Assembly (NCBI GenBank): GCA_008828725.1
Contig: MEHQ01000321.1
Coordinates: forward strand, 953,746-1,017,745
DNA: 64,000 nt
Reading direction: 5' to 3'
Source of the DNA: Saccharina japonica
Taxonomy: Eukaryota; Sar; Phaeophyceae; Laminariales; Laminariaceae
The notes below the pieces were generated by a model. That model made no database searches. It saw only the letters and a list, made by a program, of their open reading frames with translations, and was not told where the DNA came from. Position numbers and translations under genes: made by a program. Below, piece by piece: positions 1 to 11,400 of this stretch. The number at the start of each line of letters is the position of its first letter. Position 1 is the first letter of the stretch.

Positions 1-559
1 CCTATTATCTCCTACCAAAGGTACATCCTTTTATTCTGTATTAGGTACCAGGTATTACCGTACTCCCTCCCACCTCCTTTGGTTCGGGTAACATGCATGG
101 GGTCTGGAGCTGTTGTTGCACTTGTTCTGCGCTCGATGTTGTCGTGGCTGGTGTAGTTGTACAACAGCAGTAGTATTTCTGAATATAGTACAGCCTCAAG
201 GCAGACTCCGTCCGTGTGTTCTCCCAACTCCCAAGTATACGAAGTATTTTTTACTTCTCGTACAGAGTAGTACTCGTATACTACACAACCAGGTGCCGCA
301 GCAGCAGTGTAGACTGTTGTGTTGCCGCTGATCCGCTGATGTACCGGTATGTCTTGCACTACAGAGTACGTACCGGTATGTGTCAACTTTTTACGAAGGG
401 GAAGCATACCGTCAGCCGCCGACGTACTACTGATGTATTTTTTTTTTCCATAACACTGCTGCTGTAGAGACACAACTATACCCCAGCCCATTTTGTTCGT
501 TTGTGAGCTTTGCTACTGCTGTATTTGTGGGCGCTGCAGCTGTAGGTGCCATATTAATA

Positions 560-1260
560 GTCAGTGTAGAAGAGCTGGGCGTGTTCAATGAACTGCGTTG
601 TTTCTTGCCGTGATTCCGGTTGTTTGTTTTGAGACGCAAGCACTTCAACTTGGTGCATTTGCTACATACCATTGTGTGTTAGCATATTGTTTAGATATAC
701 CATAACATGTACTTATGATATATTATATCACATATCGAAAATCAATGTATGACAGCGAAATACCAAACTTGGATATATCATCTAGATAATAGAAGTAAAT
801 ACCCCAGTCAGTGCAGAAGAGGTGGGCGTGGCCAAGCTGTTCCTTACCGTGCTTCCCATGTCTATTTTAGGACGTATGCCCTACTTACTACTTCTTGGTG
901 TGTTGCTATCGTACCGAAAGCTTGATACGATATATGGAAGTTCGACGTATGGTCTCGATAAGTAGCTGCCCCAGTCAGTGCAGAGGGGGCGGGCGCGGGC
1001 GGCCAAGCTGTCTGTGACCGTAGTTCCAGTGTCTGTTTTCGGAGGCAAGCAACTTCAACTTGTTGCGTTCGCTATGATACCGTTTGTGTTCCTTATCGTA
1101 TCGAGAAGTAGGTGCCCCATTCAGTGCAGAAGAAGTGGGCGTGGCCAAGCTGTTTTTTTGCCGTGGTTCCATTCTAGTGTCTTGTTTTTCGGACGCAAGC
1201 AACTTCAACTTATTGGATTCGCCACGTACGACGTACCATTTGTGTTCTATATCGTATCGA
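560..1260 (+). repeat. Four degenerate units of about 150 bp
   Basis: Units near 560, 805, 965 and 1113 each run from a motif like CAGTCAGTGCAGAAGA through GTGGGCGTGGCCAAGCTG to GACGCAAGCAACTTCAACTT and then CGTATCGAAAG. They have diverged from one another by substitutions and small indels, so this is an old local duplication. No function is evident. Confidence 0.6.
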
Positions 1261-1689
1261 AAGCTTTACACCATGGTATCATATTCATACGATATATCAA
1301 AATATCGAAATTCGATACATACATCTGATAAATGAACGAAAAAATAAAGCTGCAACGCTTGTGTGTTCCTTCACATTTTTTTCGTTTTTTGTTTTTCGGT
1401 ATTATATCGTCGTACCGAACCCGATTGTGGTCCGATACCCCCATCATCAACAGTCACCATGCCCACAACAAACAGCAGTAGTACAAAGCTTACCCGGTGC
1501 ACCAAGTATACGAAGCAGACCCAAAAACAAGAAATAACCCCGACACATTAATTAAGCGTACGTTTTTGGGGACGCTAGTATGAAAAAATGGGTGAAGAAA
1601 TTATGCTCAGAAGTGGCGGGCTCTCGCTCCGCTGAATCCTACCTGGTGGTGTACATCATGGCCTGTAGCTGGAGGTTGGCGTCATGGTA

Positions 1690-1800
1690 CGGTTTCAGTC
1701 TTTCTCAGAGCAGGCGTTTCTTCTTGGGGAGTCTTGCTCAGAGGAGGCGTTTTTTTTTGGCAGTCTTGCTCAGAGCAGGCGTTTCTTGCTGGCGGGGGGG
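1690..1800 (+). repeat. Three copies of a ~38 bp unit
   Basis: The phrase CTCAGAGCAGGCGTTTCTT and variants (CTCAGAGGAGGCGTTT) occurs three times in a row, separated by T- and G-rich spacers. It is a short direct repeat with no coding sign. Confidence 0.55.
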
Positions 1801-2738
1801 GTCCCTGCCGACATTGACCCCCCCCAACGGGTTAGGGTTAAGACACGCGCTACGTACGATGAGGGTGGCTCTTTCCGGATAAAATACCCGCGTGACCTTA
1901 TCGAGGCCCCCTCAATAAAATATCGTGGGAGTTCCATTGACAATAAGGCGTGTGTGGTTTGACAATAAAGGGCACACACATGCCTTGGGTACCTACAGCA
2001 GTTGCCCATGGGATTGATTGTTCATCAGGTTGCAATTTCATTTTTTATTCTTGAAGTCATTTTGTAGGCGAGGTATATACAAACCTCCCCATACTATTAT
2101 CAAGTGAGGGGCCTCATTAAAAAAATCGATGCAGCCCTACCGTATACAAGCAGGCGTTTTTAGGTGGGGGGGTAGGGGTTGTGTTCTGGACCGCCCGACG
2201 TGCAATTCAAGACTGAAATTGACCACTAACGTAGCGAACGACCTGCAGGACATGTTTCGCCGGGCCGTCCTGCAATTAGGGGCGAGCCTGCCGTGTGTAT
2301 GCGTATGTATATAGCTCAGGTGGTACATAACATGTTGATGCTTCCGACGAGCCGTGGGAATGCTGAAAATCCTAAGCGCGATAATATGCAAGCGAAGGCG
2401 TGTACTGAGGGGGGGAGAAGGGGAAACGCCTCCTGTGGCGACGGCTTATTGGACAAAAGGCGGCCGATACTTACGATTGCGCCGAATCAGCTGAGCTATA
2501 ACCAGCTATACACCGGTTGTGTTTGCTAAGCAAGCCACCACCTAATACCGATTATTACGTTTGCGGCGATTATACAAGTAAATGCGTAAAGGCGCCTCTA
2601 ATGGTACCACCGGTTCTCTGATGCCCCATTAACAAATACCAGGTATGGTCAATATATCCCGTACCACTCCGACCCGAAACATAGTCCAACCGGATAACGA
2701 AGCCAATTATCGCAAGCCGACAATTATAGTAGTCAACT

Positions 2739-2865
2739 ATTACGGGGGACCGTACCTGGTAGTAAATAGTACACACAAAAAAACTACCAGGTAGTATGTA
2801 CGAAGTTCCCTATTCTTACTTTTAGTAACAATATCGGGTCCTGTTTACTACGACCCCCCGTAATA
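2739..2865. mobile_element. Inverted-repeat element, family D
   Basis: The copy begins TTACGGGGGACC and ends GACCCCCCGTAATAA, so its ends are inverted repeats. The interior resembles other copies at 41665, 42543, 42644, 44725, 52625, 56561, 59980 and 62880 (a TTTTAGTAACAATAT-like core, then GGTCCTGTTTACTA). It is short and has no reading frame, which fits a non-autonomous MITE. The copy is diverged. Confidence 0.6.
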
Positions 2866-3626
2866 AGTCAGTTTAGAGCCAACTATTCCAACTATTCCAA
2901 CTATTCCAACTCATCACTACTGCCTGTATATAGCAGAGAAGCCCAGCCTATGTACTCATATCCCCACCAAACACACGGTTCTTTTGTTTCGGGGGGTATC
3001 GTATGATGTACTGGTAAGTGTCAGGGGTGTAGTGTAACTGGCACGCTAGCGACGGAGTTGTGACCGCACGCGCACTCTGGGGTACGAATGATGATGATAG
3101 TGATGATGATGCTGTGCTGTAATGTATGATATATACAGCATGCCTATATTTGATGCATGATGCATGATGTATGTACGATGTACCAGTTATGAGAGGTATG
3201 ATGTACGCTTCGTCGCTGGCCTCTCATGATGACATGTTCGCCTCTCGCTCTCTAAAAAATACTTGATGTATACTTGATATACCTGGTATATAATACATCG
3301 CAGCTGCACGAAAAAATCAGGAACACGCGAATACCTATGGGTAGTCTATTGGAAGTGCACTACACTATCGAACTCGTACACTGATTTCATGTGTTTTGTC
3401 CCCAAAATGTCGGGAGTAGTTATAAAGGGGTACTTTTATGATACAGCAGTTACCTGTTGCGTAGTTATTAATAGTAACCCAGGTGCAGGAGTGTATTGTA
3501 GTTTGTTCTGATGATATGTACGTATCAAATGTACTTGGTATAGTTTACAGCTGTTTATATTTTAATACGATATACCTGGGGTCCCCTGTCCCCCGCGGAA
3601 ATACAGCTAGAGTAACAACTACCAAC

Positions 3627-3728
3627 TACCCTTGACCCTTTTATGACTGCAGTCCTGTTTTGGGGACAACCCACACTAATTCCAAGTGTTTTGTCCCCAC
3701 ATCGGGACTCCAGTCCTATAAGGGTTAA
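3627..3728. mobile_element. TTAA-type short element, family E variant
   Basis: The sequence runs from CCCTTTTATGACTGCAGTCC through TTGGGGACAA, then CACACTAATTCCAAGTG and TTTGTCCCCA, to CAGTCCTATAAGGGTTAA. The same order of blocks recurs at about 8198 and 54232. The TTAA end and inverted termini match the ~77 bp family that forms the tandem array at 52812. Confidence 0.6.
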
Positions 3729-4623
3729 AAGGTTCCAAGCAAGCACTGACTACGTACATAGCTGATGTCGCTAATGGCCGGTGGTTTAATTTGCATTTGA
3801 TGGTGAAGATAGAGAGCAAACGGGACTATATTTTCGGCCAGAGTGAGACTTCTGTTTTTTTGCTATTTTTGTTCGCTAGGTAGGGATACCGTAGGAGATT
3901 TTGTTATACGGAAGTCAGGTACGAGTAGGACGGTGGTTCATCTGTTGAGCATCCCAAAGTAATCCACATTTTATTTTTTACCGCATTCCTACTACTGTTG
4001 TACGCTCTCGGGCGTTTCCAAAGTTGGACAGGAGGCGGTGCCGTCTAAAACTGCGACGGTGCTCTATAATCTGAAACTGGCACAGGCTCTCAAGTTCTGA
4101 TAATTAATACGAGCTGATACTGGTCCTGCTTGCAGAGGGCGTTCGATGTGATGGTGGTGATGATGGTGGTGACGTTATTTCTTTATTTCGTTATTTCCAT
4201 TTCCATGGGCACTACGTACCGAACAGCCTCAAAAATGCCTGTTTGTTTGCTGTGTCTACTATTCATGTATACTGTATGTTGAGTTTACGGCTCTATCCGG
4301 AAATGTAAGACCCGTACGAGTATATATGTATATATGGTGTTCATATTAAAATAAATATGTACCAAAACAGTTCTTAACATTCACGGAACAAGAGAGAACA
4401 GAAGTGTATTTCGTATTTTTTCTGAAAAGGTTGTTTTTTAGTCCGCTATTTGACGAGTTTCGTTCAGCGTATTTTTTTCTCCGCCCATTGTCCATCATCG
4501 CCTTTGTTCTTGGAAACATGGAGGGAGGTGTCTTGAGCGCCTTGTTTTTCTCTGTTTCCAAATAACAAATGTTTTGTGTATTTACATGGGGGTGTTCAAG
4601 AGGTTTACGTATTTTGGATGAAC

Positions 4624-5040
4624 CCGGCTATCTACCCGGGTATGCCCCACCATAACCAGGTTTGATACCCGGGTACCCCAGGGTATATGTACACCCTACT
4701 ACACCCAGGGTATATGTATACCCTACTACAGGATGCATACTCAAATATCCCAGGGTAAATGTATACCCTACTACAGTAAGCATACCCGGATATCTACCCG
4801 GGTATGCCCTAACATGACATTGGTACAGCAGTACCCGAGGGTATGTGTATACCCTTCTAAGCATACCCGGATAGTTACCCGGGTATGCTCCAACATTACC
4901 AGCTTTGGTACCCGCGTACCCCAGGGTGTATGTATACCCGACTATTCATGCCCGGATATCTACCCGGGTATGCCCCAACATTACCATGTTGGGTACGCTG
5001 GGTACTCTAGGACGTATGTGTACCCTAAGCACACCCTTGA
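4624..5040. repeat. Palindrome-rich repeat of CCCGGGTA units
   Basis: About four irregular units contain GGATATCTACCCGGGTATGC followed by CCAACATTACC and CAGGGTATATGTATACCC. Each unit is itself made of nested palindromes (CCCGGG, GGGTATACCC), so the region could fold extensively as single strand. Unit spacing varies from about 80 to 165 bp. Confidence 0.6.
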
Positions 5041-5169
5041 AAGTCTCGTTAAATACGAGCTGCGTGCTCGGCCTCTCGCTCACGGGGCTTCTTGCGATAC
5101 CGTACTCCTCCATCAAAGGGCAGCATGCTATTAATGGACGGCTCGTTGTGTCCTGTTGTCTGGAGCTTT

Positions 5170-5498
5170 GTTTTGTACATCCACACCGCTACCCCAACCC
5201 ATACCCCAAACCCAAACCAACCCCAACCTCACGTACCGGGGGTCCCTTTCCCAAACCAACCCCAACCCCACACCAGCCTTACACCAACTCCAGTCCTAAA
5301 CCAACCCCAAACCAACCCCTACCCCTACGCTACACCTACCCCTGCACCTACCCTTACCCCTACGCTACACCTACCCTTACCCCTACGCTACACCTACCCC
5401 TACCCTATCCCTACCCTATTCCTACCCTACCCTACCTACCCCTACCCTAACCCTACCCTAATCCTACCCTACCCCTACCCTACCCCTACCCTAACCAG
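5170..5498 (+). repeat. Telomere-like CCCTA/CCCAA tract before ATPase exon
   Basis: About 320 bp of almost pure C/A/T sequence grades from ACCCCAAACC-type into ACCCTA and CCCTAACCCTA-type repeats and ends exactly at the AG acceptor of the first visible ATPase exon. It is a degenerate relative of (CCCTAA)n, the complement of TTAGGG telomere repeats, and supplies the pyrimidine-rich stretch expected before a 3' splice site. Confidence 0.65.
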
Positions 5499-8400
5499 AT
5501 CCTGGAGGTGTTCGGCAGCCGTGCGGTCGTACAGGTGTTCGAGGGAACCTCTGGTATCGACAACAGGAACACCCGCGTCTCCTTCACCGGCGATGTGTTG
5601 AAGATGGCCATCTCAGAGGAGATGCTTGGGAGGGGTAAGCACGGTAGTAGTAGGGGTGGTGGTAAGGAGGAGGAGTAGCAGTATATACAGTAGTAGTATA
5701 TACAGTAGTAGCAGTAGTACATACTGGCACTACAGTGTCAATAGCAGCAGCAGTATAAGTATGTTGGGCGCAATTCTGTCCTGCGATATCACTTGTGATG
5801 TCATACGTGGCGTATACTCGTTCCGCGTAGCTGCAGACTGATGCATTCGTTTTTTGTGTGTAGTACACAGCTACACCAGGTATGCTTGACGTCGTATCGA
5901 TTATCGGCCTTCGTCCCTTTCCCTCCTCCGATGACACAATGGCGTTGATTCGATGAGATAATTGCGCAGCCTTCGAGATGCTGTTTTGACTCAACGGTTG
6001 ACACGCTTGTTTATGCTGATGTACACGCTGCCGCGATGTTGATGTGATCCTGCAACACCCTGATAATAACACGGTTACACTGCTGTTGAAATGAAGCTAA
6101 TCGGTTTTGACTCGACGCGACTATGCTGATACCACAACTATGAACACATTTTTCGTTGATTTGACGCAATCAATCTCATCTACTGCAAGTAGATATGACT
6201 CTTTGATATTTGATATCTGTTATGAATATGTACATGTGTATGATACGATATACACATCGATTATGCTGATATAATACCACAACGATGACACAATTTTCGT
6301 TGAGTGCACGCTGACACGATGACGTTGATGCTGTGTGTGACGCAGCCTTCAACGGGTCCGGAAAGTGCATCGACAACGCACCCCCCGTACTGGCGGAAGA
6401 CTACCTGGACATCATGGGACAGCCCATCAACCCTTCCTGCCGAGACTACCCCAAGGTGATCATCAGAGCACCATACAGCAGTACAGGACACCCAATAAGA
6501 AACAGACTAATAATAAGAAAAGCCAGGCTGAGATTTAGAGGAAATTGAGAAATTCGGGAGGTGATACTCAGAACACCATACAGCAGTACAGGACACCCAA
6601 TAAGAAACAGGCTAATAACAAGAAAGCCAGGCTGAGATTTAGAGGAAAATGAGAAATTCGGGAGTCGTTATCTTGAAATTAGTGTAGAATGCACCCTCTC
6701 TCAAATAAGAAATCCAGCCTGGACCAGATTTCCTGTTTCTTAATAGGTGTCCTTGCTGTACCTGGCAAAAAACCGTGCCATGCCATACCACACCGTGTAC
6801 CATATACTCTACCGGTGTACCGTACGATGACACATTTCGACGCGAGTCGACTACGTAGGTAAGAGAGGGTTGCGGTATTTTCGCGATAAGAAATGCCAAG
6901 AAATGCCAGGCACGTACCGTAGTGGGGAGGGGAGAGAAGAGCCTATTTTGTGACCCCACCACGGATCTGAGTTCTACGTGTGTAGGAGAGAGGGAAAAGG
7001 ACTTAACCATAAACGAGATGGGAGGAGAAAAATAAATGTGTGTTGGGAAACCCTTCCTCCCGAGACTACCGTAATACCATGCCACACCTTATACCATGTA
7101 CTGCTGTACCATACCTGGTATATACCACATTTCAAACCCATCCTGCCGAGACTATCCCAAGGTCAAAACATCACACCAAAAAAGTTAACCACGCCACTAT
7201 CAAGTAGCTTTACCGTATCGAAAATAGGTACGTATTAACAGTGAAAGGGTATTGTTACTAATCTAACCTCGTTTCGAGGGATTTTAGTTGGACATTTTCG
7301 CCCTGCTGCCACCTCAAGTGGTGCGACCGACGGACGTGGTCGCTTCAAAAACCCAATCGCGCACGATTAACGCCCTCGTCGTCCTCTAGCCCCCCCCCGC
7401 CCCCCCCCGACTGCAAGCATAGCAAAAGCCCCAATCCTGTCCACACCCCTCCCCGCTCCACCCCTCTCCCCCACCCACGCCACCAACGAACCCACCCACC
7501 CCTTATTTCGCTTCTCTCCTGCGTTTTTTGTTTTTCCATGATATTCCAGGCCATGATCCAGACGGGTATCTCTGCGATTGACGTGATGAACTCCGTCGCC
7601 CGTGGGCAGAAGATCCCCCTCTTCTCGGCCGCCGGTCTCCCTCACAACGAAGTAGCCGCGCAGATTTGCCGACAGGTGGGTTGGTTGGTCGTTATGGTCG
7701 GTTTGGTCGGTCGGTATGGTGGGCTGGTCGGTCGGTCGGCTTGGTGGGACTGATTTGATTGGTTCTGTCTTTCGATTGGTTGATTGGTCAGTTGACTTTA
7801 GACGCAGGCTATACGATATAGAGGTGCCACCAGTGCCACCATGTTTTTTTCTCAAAAGAGGCTCTTTTTGAGGAGCCCCATAGTAGTAGTAAGTAAAAAA
7901 AAAAATGATTTTGGAGAGAAAAGAAAAGTGCTATATACGAGTACGACCCCGATGAACAATGCCCATGTTTTCTTAACCTCTTAAGAACTGGTCCCACATA
8001 TTTGGGGACAAACTACTTGGAATTAGTGTGGATTTTTTTTCAGTTCTGAATGGGTTCAAGCTCCTTTTGTCGAGGAGTCCTGTACTAATAACAGTAACTC
8101 AAAAATTGGTGTTGGAGGGAAAATGAAAAGTGCTATGATACGAGTATATACGAGTACGTACAGACAAACCCAATGGACAATACCCATGACCTTAACCCTT
8201 ATTAGGACTGAAGTCCCGTGTTGGGGACAAATTACTTAGAATTAGAGTGGTTTGTCCCCAAAACGGGACTGCAGTTCTAAAAGGGTTAACTAAACAATGG
8301 AAAATATTGCAACAAACACAAGAACCAAATTTCGACGATTTTGGGTTATTTTAACCCCTTAAGAACCGGTCCCACGATTTTGGGGGAAAACTACTTGGAA

Positions 8401-11400
8401 TTAGTGTGGGATAAGTTTTGCAGTTCTGAAAGGGTCAAGAAGCCCCCCACCGTCATTCAAAAGAAAACGTTTCATCCCAAAAAGTGCTTAAATGTGTACC
8501 TGTATCCAAGCACGCATCTTTGGTTGGTTTGACTACTTGTAAGTAGGTAGGTTGATTTTTGTGGGTGGATGAATGGTTGGAACGATTGGTTAGTTGGTCG
8601 GTCTGTTGGTTTAATGAAATGGTTGGGCTGATCGGTTATAATAGCCTCTGCCGGGTTGGTTGGCTTGCTCGCATTTGTCGATGACTTTTTTGGCTTGTCA
8701 GTTGCCTTTTTGCGCCGAGTTGCTTGCTATATACTGGCACGATGGATATGGTTGATTGCTTTAGTTTTTTTCTGTGAGGTTGGTTAGTCCTCTGGTTCGC
8801 TGGTTTTTCTGTTGTACAGGCGATTCACCCGGAGAGACTACTACGAAGGTATAGAGGCTTTTCTGTGCCCCGTTTTTGGATTGTGAAAACGAAAACGAAA
8901 CACAAAACAAAATCGTCGTGCTCATCGAGTGAATGAAGTAACACCATAAAAAAATGGGCCATCATAGCGCGCGGGCGGGGGTGTAGGAGTCTCATCTTCT
9001 CTCCCCTTCGATGTGTGACAAAACTGTTTTTTTTTTCATGTTGAAATTGCAAAACAGGCGTATCTGGTGACGAAACTGTTTGTTTTTCTTGTTTTTGTTG
9101 TTGAAAATGCTCAACAGGCGTCCTGGTGTCTAAAGCTGTTTTTTTTTTTTTTTTTTTTCTTGTTGAAATTGCAAAACAGGCGTCTCTGGTGAAGCAGAAG
9201 GATGTGTTCGACAGCCACGACGACAACTTCGCCATCGTCTTCGGAGCCATGGGTGTCAACATGGAAACCGCGCGGTAAGAAATAAATGACACAGGTATAG
9301 CTGTACCGTGGCGAAATGACCTGGTGGTGGATGGATGTCAGGGCTAGGAATAGAAGCGCGGAGGCAAGGGGGGGGGGGGGGGGAGCGGGGGGTGGCGTAC
9401 TCACGTCGTGCATGGCCGTAGTTGTATGTATGACCATAGACCCTCGCACCCCTACAATGCCGGGACGGAGTACCTTGTGTTGTCACCAACCAGGCAGACA
9501 TCGCTTGCCTACTATTCTGTTGCTTGCCCCTAAGTCGTTTGACCATTGACCACCTATGTATCCCTTTCGAGACGGAGCACCATTCCTGCTTGTAATGGAG
9601 ACGCCCCCAACATTGGGCGAGGGGGATGTAGAGTATCAATTGTGAAACAATGACTGGTTGATTTCTTTTTTTTTTGCGTGGGCGCCCAACAAAACAAGCA
9701 AGGGCTTTCGTTTTTTTATTTTTTTTAACCCCGCTAGAAACACGCGTTTTGATCTTTGTAACGGCTCGACAATTTACGACGACGTATCAAAAGCTGGTGC
9801 TATTTCGGGTGGGTGTTAAAAAGCAGATGTTCTTCTGCTGGTTTAGCCTCGCCCCCCCCCCTCCCCTCTCCCTACGCTTTCAATAACGCCTCCCTTCCTT
9901 CCTCTTTATCTCGCTCCGGCGCTGTGTTGCGCTTCCTCGCTTTTTGCGGGTGCCTTACTGCTGTTCTCCGTCACACATGCATACTTGACGCTCTCTCTCG
10001 ATATAGTTTGCGCTGCCTCGCATATTTTTGCGCTTCCTTGTATCTTGTATCTACCAGTTCTACGTAGCTTACTTCATGCCGGACATACATATTAGAAAAA
10101 TTATATGTACTACATACGTACGTATATAGGAACTTTTCGATCCTACAGCTTAGTTTTTTTTTTTTCTTTTTTCATGTGTACGTACCTGGTATATATATGC
10201 CTTATTGAAGGGAACAGAACAGGTTCTGAAACTGTAGATTCTAAATCCCCTCCCTCGCATATTTATCTCTTTTTTTTTTCGAGCAGATAAATACATATAT
10301 ACGTATATCGGAAAAAAATCGATCTCACAGGTTATTCTTTGTATGTTTTTCATGTAAATGTATGTATGCCTTATTGAAGGGATTTCATTTCACACTCTGA
10401 AGCTGCGGATTCTACCTACTATATACCCCTCCCTCGCATAATGTCGGATTCTATATCTCCTCCCTCGCATGTATTTTTTTTTTTTCTCGTTTTTCTGTGT
10501 GCAGATTCTTCCGCAACGACTTCGAGGAGAGCGGTGCGATGCAGCGGACGGCGCTGTTCCTCAACCTCGCGAACGATCCCACGATCGAGCGCATCATCAC
10601 CCCGCGTTTGACCCTGACCACGGCCGAGTACCTGGCTTACGAGCGCGACCTCCACGTGCTTGTCATCCTTACCGACATGTCTTCGTACGCCGACGCCCTT
10701 CGCGAGGTGAGATACCTGGTACCGGTATCAGATAAGACAAGACCATCGGGGTTTTTTTTGTTTTGTTTTTTTGCAGCGAAAATTATTTTGCTGGGTTTTT
10801 TTTTTGGGGGGGGGGGGTGTTGTGTACCATTATATTTTTTTTGTTACTCTTCGGGCGCATTTTTCCTCGTGCTGCTTGAACTTCAGACTCGTATGTACGA
10901 GTGCGCTATATAATGTGAAAAGAGACGTTTGTTTTGTGTGTTTTTGTGTGTGTGTTTTTAGGGTTTTTGGGGGCTTCCGACTTTTTGTTTGTTTTATTTG
11001 TCGGATTGTACGCGTGTTTTTATATGCCCATCTCTCTTCTCTGTCTCTCGATCGCCCTCTTGCGCTCCTACCATGCGCGTTGAGCCATGCATGCATGGGC
11101 TGGCGACGTGTATGAATACCATTCCCCCCTTCCCCCTATCCCCATATGTGCCTCCGGTAACTCTTGTCTTAACTCCTCTTTGATGCCCAACCCTCTCCCC
11201 TCCCGTTCCCTCTCCTCTCCCGTTCCCTCTCCCCCCCCCTTCCCTCTCCCCTCCCGTTCCCTCTCCTCTCCCGTTCCCTCTCCCCCCCCCTTCCCTCTCC
11301 TCTCCCGTTCCCTCTCCTTTCTCTCCCCTCGTACATACGAGTCTGAAGTTCAAGCAGCACGAGGAAAAATGCGCCCGAAGAGTAACAAAAAAAATATAAT

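Larger units (their letters stand above)
1..5169. other. Left flank without recognisable exons
   Basis: I see no exon with protein-family similarity here. The ATPase gene to the right lacks its first 70 to 85 codons and none of them is in this stretch, so it is either a large intron of that gene or intergenic DNA. It holds degenerate repeats (listed separately), two inverted-repeat element copies and low-complexity AT-rich sequence rich in palindromes such as GGTACC and CCTGGTA. Reading frames here are short and share no coding signature. Confidence 0.6.

Noticed and set aside
8820..8848. Apparent 29-nt micro-exon in ATPase intron 3 (GTACAG acceptor, GTATAG donor)
   Set aside because: Exons ending at 7675 and starting at 9180 join directly to give the conserved ICRQ-ASLVK; inserting 29 nt would shift the frame.
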